Positions 1-5,788 are shown, counted from the first letter of the stretch. The stretch is DNA of 7,382 nucleotides from an uncultured Oscillospiraceae bacterium (GCA_900556255.1 USNZ01000058.1:1-7382), one strand, 5' to 3'. The notes: generated by a model not told the origin, from the sequence alone. Numbers and translations are program-made.

Positions 1-37
1 CGTCCAAAACGCCCATTTATTTTACACCTTCTACCCC

Positions 38-66
38 TTGACAATGGGGGAGGGAGGTATCATAAT
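38..66 (+). promoter_or_regulatory. sigma-A-type promoter for rsmD unit
   Basis: A perfect -35 hexamer TTGACA (38-43) is followed after exactly 17 nt by CATAAT (61-66), a 5/6 match to the -10 consensus. Transcription would start near 73, giving a leader of about 40 nt before rsmD. The leader is AT-rich, unlike the coding DNA around it. Positions 1-37 hold nothing I can assign. Confidence 0.8.
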
Positions 67-111
67 TATATTGATATTCTTTAACCAACCCACAGAAACG
101 AGGTACAGCCC

Positions 112-660
112 ATGCGCGTTATCGCAGGTACAGCCCGCGGCAAGAATTTGCAGGCACTTCCCGGAGAGGAAGTTACCCGCCCTACCATCGACCGTGTCAA
201 GGAGGCCATGTTTTCCAGCGTGCAGTTTCTGGTGCCCGGTGCGCGGGTGCTGGATCTGTTTGCTGGCAGCGGCCAACTGGGCATCGAGGCGCTGTCCCGC
301 GGGGCAAAAAGCTGTGTCTTTGTAGATCAGAACGCAAGCGCACTGGCTGTTGTGACCGCCAACTGCAAGACGGCGGGCGTGGAGCGCACTGCCGATATCC
401 GCAGCGGCGAGGCCCTGCGCTTTTTGGCTAACATCCGCGGGCCGTTTGACATCGTATTGCTCGACCCGCCGTACAGACACAATACCCTGGCGGCGGTGCT
501 GCCCGCGCTGGAGAGCAAGGTGGCCCCCGGCGGTGTGGTGCTTTGCGAGAGCGAGCGCGAGGCCGACCTGCCCGAAACCGTGGGCAGCCTGACGCGCACC
601 AAACAATATATTTACGGCAAGATTATGGTCAGCCGCTATGAGAAAGAGGAACAGGTATGA
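112..660 (+). CDS. rsmD: 16S rRNA (guanine966-N2)-methyltransferase RsmD
   Basis: Probable SAM-dependent enzyme that methylates N2 of G966 (E. coli numbering) in 16S rRNA during 30S assembly, acting in the cytoplasm. The 182-residue product has the family's usual length. The N-terminus carries IAGTARGKNL (4-13) and RPTIDRVKEAMFS (23-35), both typical of RsmD. The SAM-binding glycine loop is LDLFAGSGQLGIEAL (47-61), and the catalytic DPPY tetrad lies at 118-121, as in N2-guanine and N6-adenine methyltransferases. The ATG at 112 is preceded by GAGGT (100-104) with 7 nt spacing, and the conserved N-terminus begins there. It is the first gene after the promoter at 38-66, and its stop overlaps the next start (ATGA, 657-660), so the two genes are probably translationally coupled. 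The usual Firmicutes neighbour coaD is absent. The family call is firm; the exact target base is inferred from homology. Confidence 0.95.
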   Translation: MRVIAGTARGKNLQALPGEEVTRPTIDRVKEAMFSSVQFLVPGARVLDLFAGSGQLGIEALSRGAKSCVFVDQNASALAVVTANCKTAGVERTADIRSGEALRFLANIRGPFDIVLLDPPYRHNTLAAVLPALESKVAPGGVVLCESEREADLPETVGSLTRTKQYIYGKIMVSRYEKEEQV

Positions 661-1133
661 ACGTAGAAGAATTGCTGGATCTGATGGAAGAAACCCTGGA
701 GGCCGGCTCGGCTGTGCCGTTCGCCTCCTCCAAGCGCGTGGTGGACGTCGACCGTATGCGCGATATCATTGACGAGGTGCGCAACAATATGCCCGACGAA
801 GTGCGGGAAAGCAAAAAAATCGTCAACGATCGCGAGCAGATCATGAAAAATGCCCGCGTCGAGGCCGAGGGTATCATCCAACAGGCCGAGGAGCGCGCCC
901 GCACACTGGTCAGCGAGCAGGAAATCGTCAAGCGCAGCCAGCAGCGCGCCGTGGAGATTTTGACCGCCGCGCAGACCCAGGCCAAGGAACTGAGCCGAAA
1001 CGCCACCGTCTACTGCGAGAGCATCCTGAAAAACTCGGAGGAAGCGCTGGCCCGCAGCGTGTCGGAAATCAAAAATACCCGCATGAACCTGCGCAACGCC
1101 GCTGCCCGCAACCCCCGCAGCCAGGGCCGCTAA
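657..1133 (+). CDS. coiled-coil protein of unknown function (ATPase subunit H/DivIVA-like)
   Basis: The function is not known. The 158-residue product is soluble, with no signal peptide or membrane segment. A short N-terminal part (1-45) contains MNVEELLDLMEETLEAG and VVDVDRMRDIIDEV. From about 46 to 148 it is a long charged helix rich in Ala, Glu, Gln, Lys and Arg (for example ARVEAEGIIQQAEERAR), which looks like a continuous coiled coil. The tail (149-158) is basic. Similar proteins occur beside rsmD and coaD in many Clostridia and are often labelled 'ATPase' or 'V-type ATP synthase subunit H'. That label probably reflects coiled-coil similarity to stator subunits; there is no Walker motif here. 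DivIVA-like scaffolding is another possibility. The ATG overlaps the rsmD stop by 4 nt and has AGAGGA (645-650) 6 nt upstream. An intrinsic terminator follows 31 nt after the stop. The gene is firm; any role is speculation. Confidence 0.85.
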   Translation: MNVEELLDLMEETLEAGSAVPFASSKRVVDVDRMRDIIDEVRNNMPDEVRESKKIVNDREQIMKNARVEAEGIIQQAEERARTLVSEQEIVKRSQQRAVEILTAAQTQAKELSRNATVYCESILKNSEEALARSVSEIKNTRMNLRNAAARNPRSQGR

Positions 1134-1164
1134 AGCTGCCGTTCCCCAAAAATATGTGAAATTT

Positions 1165-1206
1165 CAAGCCCACAGCAGATTTTTTCTGTTGTGGGCTTGC
1201 TTTTTG
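1165..1206 (+). terminator. intrinsic terminator ending the rsmD unit
   Basis: Arms 1165-1179 and 1185-1199 form a 15-bp stem with one G-U wobble (1175/1189) and a five-T loop (1180-1184). The run TTTTT follows at 1201-1205. The site lies 31 nt after the stop of the coiled-coil gene and separates that unit from the mraZ operon. Confidence 0.9.
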
Positions 1207-1237
1207 TATCGGCAGATGGTAGACTAAATGTACTAGG

Positions 1238-1283
1238 TGGGTAAAAAGGGGTAATTGACCCATAGTTTTGGGTAAATGTGGGT
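1238..1283 (+). promoter_or_regulatory. probable MraZ operator (MraZ-box array)
   Basis: Five pentamers lie at near-helical spacing: TGGGT (1238-1242), GGGGT (1248-1252), the reverse complement ACCCA (1258-1262), TGGGT (1269-1273) and TGGGT (1279-1283). The start-to-start steps are 10, 10, 11 and 10 nt. E. coli MraZ is known to bind TGGGN direct repeats with 5-nt spacers upstream of its own operon, and mraZ is the next gene here. Autoregulation by MraZ is the natural inference. Binding by this organism's MraZ is not shown. Confidence 0.75.
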
Positions 1284-1285
1284 AG

Positions 1286-1315
1286 TTATCCACACTTTCC
1301 ACCGAGTTTTCCACA
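1286..1315 (+). promoter_or_regulatory. pair of DnaA boxes
   Basis: TTATCCACA (1286-1294) is a perfect consensus DnaA box. TTTTCCACA (1307-1315) fits the relaxed TTWTNCACA consensus. They are in the same orientation with starts 21 nt apart, about two helical turns. A weaker CTTTCCACC (1295-1303) lies between them. DnaA acts as a transcription factor at such clusters in several bacteria, so replication-linked control of the division operon is plausible but inferred. Confidence 0.6.
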
Positions 1316-1338
1316 GCGATAACGCAGCAACGTCAAAA

Positions 1339-1356
1339 ACAAGAACGAATTCTTGT
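1339..1356. repeat. 7-bp inverted repeat upstream of mraZ
   Basis: ACAAGAA (1339-1345) and TTCTTGT (1350-1356) are perfect complements around the four bases CGAA. In RNA this would be a small hairpin ending 14 nt before the mraZ ribosome binding site. In DNA it could be a dyad operator. It does not match the Bacillus LexA consensus. No function can be assigned. Confidence 0.5.
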
Positions 1357-1370
1357 GCAATCTGTCAAAA

Positions 1371-1380
1371 AGGGGAGGGG
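1371..1380 (+). promoter_or_regulatory. ribosome binding site deciding the mraZ GTG start
   Basis: A purine run AGGGGAGGGG lies 6 nt before GTG 1387. No comparable site precedes the in-frame ATG at 1276. This supports the GTG as the true start. Confidence 0.75.
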
Positions 1381-1386
1381 AGCCGC

Positions 1387-1803
1387 GTGCTGGTTGGTCA
1401 ATACGATTACGCCATCGATGCCAAGGGCCGCCTGAATTTCCCTGCCCGTTTCCGTGACACGATGGGCGAGACCTTTATTGTGGCGCGCTGGCTGGACAAC
1501 TGCCTGGCCGCTTTCCCCGCCGACGAGTTTGAAAAGGTCGCAGCCAAAATCGAAGAAAAAGGTCTTGTAAAAGGGCGTAAGGTCAGCCGTATGCTGTATG
1601 CCTCGGCTGTGGAGGTCACGCCCGACAAGCAGGGCCGCATTCAGCTGCCCGCCAAGCTGCGCGAGTACGCGGGGCTGGACCACGATGTGACCATCATCGG
1701 AAACCGCAGCTTTGCCGAAATCTGGAACACCGCCGCCTGGAACGCAAACCAGGCCGACAGTGACGAAGATTTTACCGCCGAAATGGAAGAACTGGACTTT
1801 TGA
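1387..1803 (+). CDS. mraZ: MraZ, transcriptional regulator of the dcw cluster
   Basis: DNA-binding regulator of the SpoVT/AbrB-like fold that forms ring-shaped oligomers and represses its own operon in E. coli. The 138-residue product is close to the family's usual ~143. Two tandem swapped-hairpin domains are visible. The first has VGQYDYAIDAKGRLNFPARF (3-22, with the DAKGR signature at 11-15). The second has DKQGRIQLPAKLREYAG (80-96, with DKQGR at 80-84). An acidic tail follows. I chose GTG 1387 because the family begins with M-L-(I/V)-G-(E/Q)-Y at this point and a strong ribosome binding site precedes it. The frame is open back to an ATG at 1276, but those 37 codons run through the operator and DnaA boxes and match nothing in MraZ. 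It heads the operon, 31 nt before rsmH, with its probable binding sites at 1238-1283. Confidence 0.95.
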   Translation: MLVGQYDYAIDAKGRLNFPARFRDTMGETFIVARWLDNCLAAFPADEFEKVAAKIEEKGLVKGRKVSRMLYASAVEVTPDKQGRIQLPAKLREYAGLDHDVTIIGNRSFAEIWNTAAWNANQADSDEDFTAEMEELDF

Positions 1804-1834
1804 GTTAAGTCCTGATATATAAAGGGATTTGGTT

Positions 1835-2758
1835 ATGGAATTTTCCCACATTCCCGTCCTGCTGCAGCCCTGCCTGGACGGCTTGAACATCGACCCCACG
1901 GGTGTCTATCTGGACGGCACGGCGGGGGGCGCAGGGCACAGCAAAGAAATTGCAAAACGCCTCACGACCGGCCGGTTGATCGCTTTGGATCAGGACCCGG
2001 ATGCGGTGGCAGTTGCCACCGAAAGGCTAAAGGGCCTGCCGGCGCAGGTGGTGCAGGTAAACTTCCGCGAGGCGGCGCGTGTCCTGGCGGAACTGGACAT
2101 CCCGGCGGTCAACGGGGCCTTGCTGGACTTGGGCGTTTCCAGCCATCAGCTGGACGACGCGGAGCGCGGTTTTTCCTACCATGCCGACGCCCCGCTGGAT
2201 ATGCGCATGAGTCAGCAAGGCCCTACCGCCGCGGATCTGGTCAACACCCTCAGCCGTGAGGAACTGACCCGCATCCTGCGCGACTACGGCGAGGAACCGT
2301 ATGCCTGGCAGATCGCGGGCAAAATCGTCACCGCGCGCGAGACGGCCCCCATTGAAACCACCCTGCAGCTGGCCGACATTGTGGCCAGCGCCGTGCCCCC
2401 GGCCGAGCGCCGCAAGGCCAAAAACCCCGCGCGCCGCACCTTCCAGGCCGTGCGCATTGCGGTCAACTCGGAGCTGGACGCCCTCAACGAAGGGCTGGAC
2501 GCCATCTTCAACTGCCTGGCCCCCGGCGGTCGGCTGTGCGTTATTACCTTCCACAGTCTGGAAGACCGCCTCGTCAAAAACAAATTCCGCCATTGGGCGC
2601 TGCGTTGCACCTGCCCGCCGGAACAGCCGGTGTGCACCTGCGGCGGCGTACCCAAGGCCAAACTTATTACCCGCAAGCCCATAGAAGCCGACGCCGAAGA
2701 ATTGGAGCAGAACCGCCGTGCGCGGAGCGCCAAGCTGCGCGTGTTGGAAAAGGTGTAA
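1835..2758 (+). CDS. rsmH: 16S rRNA (cytosine1402-N4)-methyltransferase RsmH
   Basis: SAM-dependent methyltransferase (formerly MraW) that modifies N4 of C1402 in 16S rRNA near the ribosomal P site. The 307 residues match the usual ~310. Visible signatures are the N-terminal HIPVLLQ (5-11), the SAM loop DGTAGGAGHS (27-36) with acidic LDQD (51-54), LLDLGVSSHQLDDAERGFS (96-114), PLDMRM, ITFHSLEDRLVK (237-248) and the C-terminal NRRARSAKLRVLE. Four cysteines in two CxC pairs (258/260 and 267/269) form a knuckle-like insert often seen in Firmicutes RsmH. The start is ATG 1835, with AAAGGG (1821-1826) 8 nt upstream. A TTG two codons earlier (1829) is in frame but lacks proper spacing. The gene is 31 nt after mraZ and 25 nt before the ftsL-like gene, in the standard dcw order. 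Confidence 0.96.
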   Translation: MEFSHIPVLLQPCLDGLNIDPTGVYLDGTAGGAGHSKEIAKRLTTGRLIALDQDPDAVAVATERLKGLPAQVVQVNFREAARVLAELDIPAVNGALLDLGVSSHQLDDAERGFSYHADAPLDMRMSQQGPTAADLVNTLSREELTRILRDYGEEPYAWQIAGKIVTARETAPIETTLQLADIVASAVPPAERRKAKNPARRTFQAVRIAVNSELDALNEGLDAIFNCLAPGGRLCVITFHSLEDRLVKNKFRHWALRCTCPPEQPVCTCGGVPKAKLITRKPIEADAEELEQNRRARSAKLRVLEKV

Positions 2759-2783
2759 GGCTTGCGCATAGAAAGGCACCCTT

Positions 2784-3257
2784 ATGACAACTGTACTTTT
2801 GCATGACCAGGCGGCTGAAAGACTGGATCGTCCGCAGCCCAGCGTGCGCGTTGTGCGCGGCGGAAAAACCGGCCTGCGCAAGGCCGGACATCTTTTGGCC
2901 AATACCCTGCGCGTGTTGGCGGCCGCCCTGCTGCTGGGGCTGATCGTCAGCGTGGTGTACAGCCAGGCCAAGCTGACCGAGCTGAACGGCCAGATCAACA
3001 GCGCCCGCGCCGAGCTGACCGCCGCCTGCAGCGAGTACGATTATCTCTCCACCAAAATGGGGGAGATCACCTCCCGCAGCAGCCTGCAGGAGGTTGCCGA
3101 AGGTCGGCTGGGGCTGGTTCGTCTGGACGCAAGCCAGATCACCTATGTCCGGCTTGAGGAGGACAGCGTCATAGAAAAAACCGGCGACAGCGCCACCCGC
3201 TTTTTGGCGCAGGTGCGCACCGCCGCGCTCAGCCTGTGGGGCAGCCTGAACCCGTAA
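2784..3257 (+). CDS. ftsL: FtsL-like bitopic cell division protein
   Basis: Small single-pass membrane protein of the FtsL/DivIC type. By position and architecture it is expected to join the septal FtsL-DivIB-DivIC complex and to support the transpeptidase encoded next. The 157 residues comprise a basic cytoplasmic N-terminus (1-41), one membrane segment (about 42-60, RVLAAALLLGLIVSVVYSQ), and an extracytoplasmic heptad-like stretch (about 61-100). A family-typical block follows: EVAEGRLGLVRLDASQITYV, about 107-126. A further ~30 residues end in a partly hydrophobic helix (ATRFLAQVRTAALSLWG), longer than in most FtsL proteins of ~120 residues. Sequence conservation in this family is weak, so the call rests mainly on topology and location between rsmH and the class B PBP. 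Start ATG 2784 has GAAAGG (2771-2776) 7 nt upstream. DivIC itself is a less likely alternative. Confidence 0.82.
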   Translation: MTTVLLHDQAAERLDRPQPSVRVVRGGKTGLRKAGHLLANTLRVLAAALLLGLIVSVVYSQAKLTELNGQINSARAELTAACSEYDYLSTKMGEITSRSSLQEVAEGRLGLVRLDASQITYVRLEEDSVIEKTGDSATRFLAQVRTAALSLWGSLNP

Positions 3258-3275
3258 CGACAACAAAACACCGTA

Positions 3276-3330
3276 GCTGCGAGCCTTTTTGCCATGCGGC
3301 ATTGCCGCGTTGTGCAAGAAGGCTCGCAGC
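3276..3330 (+). repeat. long inverted repeat (mRNA hairpin) between ftsL and the PBP gene
   Basis: Arms 3276-3292 and 3314-3330 pair over 17 bp with a single G-U wobble. Inside them 3294-3300 and 3304-3310 pair over a further 7 bp around the loop ATT. No U-tract follows on the + strand, so it is not a standard terminator. The 5' part (3284-3300) can instead pair with 3329-3347, which includes the next ribosome binding site, so the region may switch between two folds. A dispersed palindromic repeat is an alternative explanation. Confidence 0.85.
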
Positions 3331-3340
3331 CGCAATAGGC

Positions 3341-3348
3341 AAAAAGGA
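3341..3348 (+). promoter_or_regulatory. ribosome binding site of the PBP gene, potentially sequestered
   Basis: AAAAAGGA lies 7 nt before ATG 3356 and fixes that start over the in-frame GTG at 3236. GGCAAAAAGG (3338-3347) is the exact reverse complement of CCTTTTTGCC (3284-3293), which belongs to the 5' arm of the upstream hairpin. Confidence 0.75.
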
Positions 3349-3355
3349 TCCGCTT

Positions 3356-5788
3356 ATGGCACAATCTTCAAACAAGGCAGACCGCCGCAAACAGGATATC
3401 CACATGCGTCTGCGCACGCTGGTGGCCACGGCGTTGTTTCTGATTTTCGGCTTCGGTGTGCTGATTTACCAGCTGTACGCCCTGCAGCTGCGCGACGCTG
3501 AGCTGTACCGCACCGAGGCTGTGGCCCAGCAGCTCAAAGACACCGTGCTGCCCGCCGCGCGCGGCTCCATATTAAGCGCCAACGGCAAGGTGCTGGCCAA
3601 ATCCAACACCGTGTGGAACATCATCTGCGACCCGTCGTCCTCCGTCAAGGCGGGGGCGACCGACGCCCAGCTGCAAACCGCCGCCGAGGAGATCGCCAAC
3701 CTTTTGAACGACGGCACCACCGCCGAGGCCGTGTACAGTGTGCTGACCGCCAAAAACGACGCGGGCGAGCCGTACCAGTACCGCGTGGTTGCCAAGGGCG
3801 TGGAAAAACCCGTGGCCGATGCCATTCTTGCCTATGCCGACGAATACCGTATCCCCGCCGAAAACGAAAACGCCACGGGGGCGCGCGTCCTTTACCTGCG
3901 CACCGAGCAGACCAGTGTGCGCAGCTACCCCTACGGTGAATTTCTGGCATCGGTGCTGGGATTCTGCAATGCCGACGGCGAGGGTGCCTACGGGCTGGAA
4001 AAGTCCTACGAGGAAACGCTGGCCGGCACACCCGGACGCAGCATTGCCGAAACCAACCGCGACGGCGAGGTGCTGGACGAGTCTGCCGCCAAGGTCTATG
4101 ACGCCGTGGACGGCAACGACCTTGTGCTGACGATTGATGAAAACGTGCAGTCCATCGTGGAAAAGTATCTGGACGAGGCCATGGACACCTACCAGGTGCA
4201 CGGCCGCGGCTGCGCCATTGTGATGAACGTCAAGACCGGCGCGGTGCTGGCCATGGCCACCACCCAGCAGTTTGACCCCAACCAGCCGTATGTGATTTCC
4301 GACGCAAAAATGCAGTCGATCCTCGACGCCGAATCGCTGACTGCCGACGACATTGAGTGGCTGCAAAGCCGCCTGGGCGAAAAGCAGGTGGCCGACATTG
4401 TGGAGGACGGCCGCATCAGCCGCGAGACCACGCAGGACGAGGAAGGCAACACCGTCAGCAGCGAGTACACCCGTCTGCAGGGTATGCTGCGCGAGTCCCA
4501 GTGGAAGAATAAGAACATCACCGAGCTGTATATCCCCGGTTCGGTCTTTAAGCTGGTCACGGCCGCGGCCGGGCTGGATTCCGGTGTGATGACCGCCGGG
4601 CAGGAGTTTTACTGCGGCGGCGAGCTGACCGTCAACGAGGATTCCGAAAAATACAAGCACACCTACCACTGCGCCCTGGGTTACACCCACGGTTTGCAGG
4701 ATATGGCGCAGGCGCTGAACAACAGCTGCAACATCTGGTTTATCCAGGCTGCGCAAACCCTGCAGCCCTCGACTTTTTACAATTATATCGAGGCGTTCGG
4801 CTTTACCAAACCCACCGGCATTGACCTGCCCAACGAAACCCGCTGGACCAGCGTCTACAATGCCGAGCAGATGGCCAATGTCGACACCAACCTGTACACG
4901 GCGGCCTTCGGCCAGAATGAGTCCATCACCCCGATGCAGATGGCCACAGCCGTTGCGGCGGTCGCCAACGGCGGGTATCTGGTGACGCCCTATGTGGTGG
5001 ACAAAATCACCGATAAGGCGGGCAACGTGGTCTCCCAGACGGAGACCGATATCCGCCGCCAGGTCATCTCCGAGGAAGTCAGCACTCAGCTGCTGACCAT
5101 GATGGAAGAAACCGTCGGCCACGGCGAGGAAGGCCACTCCAACCGCAACGCCTATGTGGCGGGCTACCGCATCGGCGGCAAGTCCGGCACAGCCGAACGT
5201 ACCGACCGTTCGCTGCGCAGCGACGGCGACTACTACAAGCAGATGAGCTTTGCCGCCGTGCTGCCTGTGGACGACCCCGAAATTGAAGTGTTCGTCATGC
5301 TGGACGACCCGCGCTGGGTGCGTGACCTGGCGGGCCAGATCGTGGCCCCCATCGTGGGCAACATCATCAGCGAGGTCGCACCCTACCTGGGTCTGGAGCA
5401 AGACCCAAGCTACAACCCCACCGAGGAAGTCAATGTGCACTACTGCCTGGAAAACACATGGACGGGCGCACAGGTAGAGCTGAACAAGCAGGGTCTGCAG
5501 CACCGCCTGATCGGCGAAAACGGCACCATCGTCTACCAGTACCCCGTGGCGGGTGCCACCGTGCCCGCAGGCTCGACGGTGTATCTGTACACCCAGACCG
5601 ACCAGGACAGCAAGACCACCGTACCCGATGTCGTGGGCAGCAGCGGAACCTTTGCCGCCCAGATGCTGAAAAGCAGCAGCCTGAATGTCCGCCTTGTGGG
5701 CAGTGAGTCCGGCAAGGTGGTCAGCCAGGATGTGGCAGGCGGCAGCGAGGCTGCCTACGGCACCGTCGTGACCATTACCACCGAGTAA
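3356..5788 (+). CDS. ftsI: class B penicillin-binding protein with two PASTA domains (FtsI/PbpB/SpoVD family)
   Basis: Membrane-anchored peptidoglycan D,D-transpeptidase that cross-links septal wall, by position the partner of the FtsL-like protein upstream. The product has 810 residues: a short basic cytoplasmic tail (1-19); one membrane anchor (about 20-41); the PBP dimer domain with ARGSIL (68-73) and RSYPYG (189-194); the transpeptidase domain; and two C-terminal PASTA domains (about 692-749, diverged, and 754-810, beginning TVPDVVG). The catalytic motifs are complete: SVFK (396-399, nucleophile Ser396), SCN (457-459) and KSGT (609-612). About 87 residues separate FDPN (306-309) from the nucleophile, much more than in E. 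coli FtsI. The extra segment is acidic and polar. Start ATG 3356 has AAAAAGGA 7 nt upstream. An in-frame GTG at 3236 would add 40 codons inside ftsL and across the hairpin, and is rejected. Vegetative PbpB and sporulation SpoVD cannot be separated by sequence alone; location favours a division role. Confidence 0.93.
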   Translation: MAQSSNKADRRKQDIHMRLRTLVATALFLIFGFGVLIYQLYALQLRDAELYRTEAVAQQLKDTVLPAARGSILSANGKVLAKSNTVWNIICDPSSSVKAGATDAQLQTAAEEIANLLNDGTTAEAVYSVLTAKNDAGEPYQYRVVAKGVEKPVADAILAYADEYRIPAENENATGARVLYLRTEQTSVRSYPYGEFLASVLGFCNADGEGAYGLEKSYEETLAGTPGRSIAETNRDGEVLDESAAKVYDAVDGNDLVLTIDENVQSIVEKYLDEAMDTYQVHGRGCAIVMNVKTGAVLAMATTQQFDPNQPYVISDAKMQSILDAESLTADDIEWLQSRLGEKQVADIVEDGRISRETTQDEEGNTVSSEYTRLQGMLRESQWKNKNITELYIPGSVFKLVTAAAGLDSGVMTAGQEFYCGGELTVNEDSEKYKHTYHCALGYTHGLQDMAQALNNSCNIWFIQAAQTLQPSTFYNYIEAFGFTKPTGIDLPNETRWTSVYNAEQMANVDTNLYTAAFGQNESITPMQMATAVAAVANGGYLVTPYVVDKITDKAGNVVSQTETDIRRQVISEEVSTQLLTMMEETVGHGEEGHSNRNAYVAGYRIGGKSGTAERTDRSLRSDGDYYKQMSFAAVLPVDDPEIEVFVMLDDPRWVRDLAGQIVAPIVGNIISEVAPYLGLEQDPSYNPTEEVNVHYCLENTWTGAQVELNKQGLQHRLIGENGTIVYQYPVAGATVPAGSTVYLYTQTDQDSKTTVPDVVGSSGTFAAQMLKSSSLNVRLVGSESGKVVSQDVAGGSEAAYGTVVTITTE

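Larger units (their letters stand above)
1207..1386 (+). other. intergenic control region upstream of mraZ
   Basis: This gap holds, in order, a TGGGT-type repeat array, two DnaA boxes, a 7-bp inverted repeat and the mraZ ribosome binding site, each listed separately. I could not assign a promoter. The best -35-like hexamer, TTGACC (1255-1260), sits inside the repeat array and has no acceptable -10 hexamer 16-19 nt downstream. The start of the dcw transcript therefore remains undefined from sequence alone. Confidence 0.7.

Noticed and set aside
1255..1283. mraZ promoter using TTGACC as the -35 element
   Set aside because: No -10-like hexamer occurs 16-19 nt downstream; those positions are the G-rich MraZ repeats.
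1339..1356. LexA (SOS) box in the mraZ leader
   Set aside because: GAAC is present at 1343-1346, but the matching GTTC half-site is missing after four bases.
1276..1386. N-terminal extension of MraZ from ATG 1276
   Set aside because: The 37 codons cover the regulatory array, lack a ribosome binding site and do not resemble MraZ, which begins at the GTG at 1387.
1829..1834. TTG start for rsmH two codons before the ATG
   Set aside because: It is only 2 nt after AAAGGG, too close for initiation. ATG 1835 has normal 8-nt spacing and matches the family N-terminus.
2027..2998. 323-codon open frame on the - strand opposite rsmH and ftsL
   Set aside because: It runs across two real genes and their gap, has no family signature, and is another codon-bias shadow.
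3276..3330. The ftsL-PBP hairpin as an intrinsic terminator
   Set aside because: No U-tract follows on the + strand (the next bases are CGCAATAGGC), and the operon clearly continues downstream.
3236..3355. N-terminal extension of the PBP from GTG 3236
   Set aside because: It starts inside ftsL, reads through the inverted repeat, and puts 40 unrelated residues before a normal cytoplasmic tail. ATG 3356 has its own ribosome binding site.
3572..5503. Very long (643-codon) open frame on the - strand opposite the PBP gene
   Set aside because: It is a mirror of strongly biased, GC-rich codon use in the real gene. The translation is rich in Gly, Val and His without domain motifs, and the + strand frame has complete catalytic motifs.
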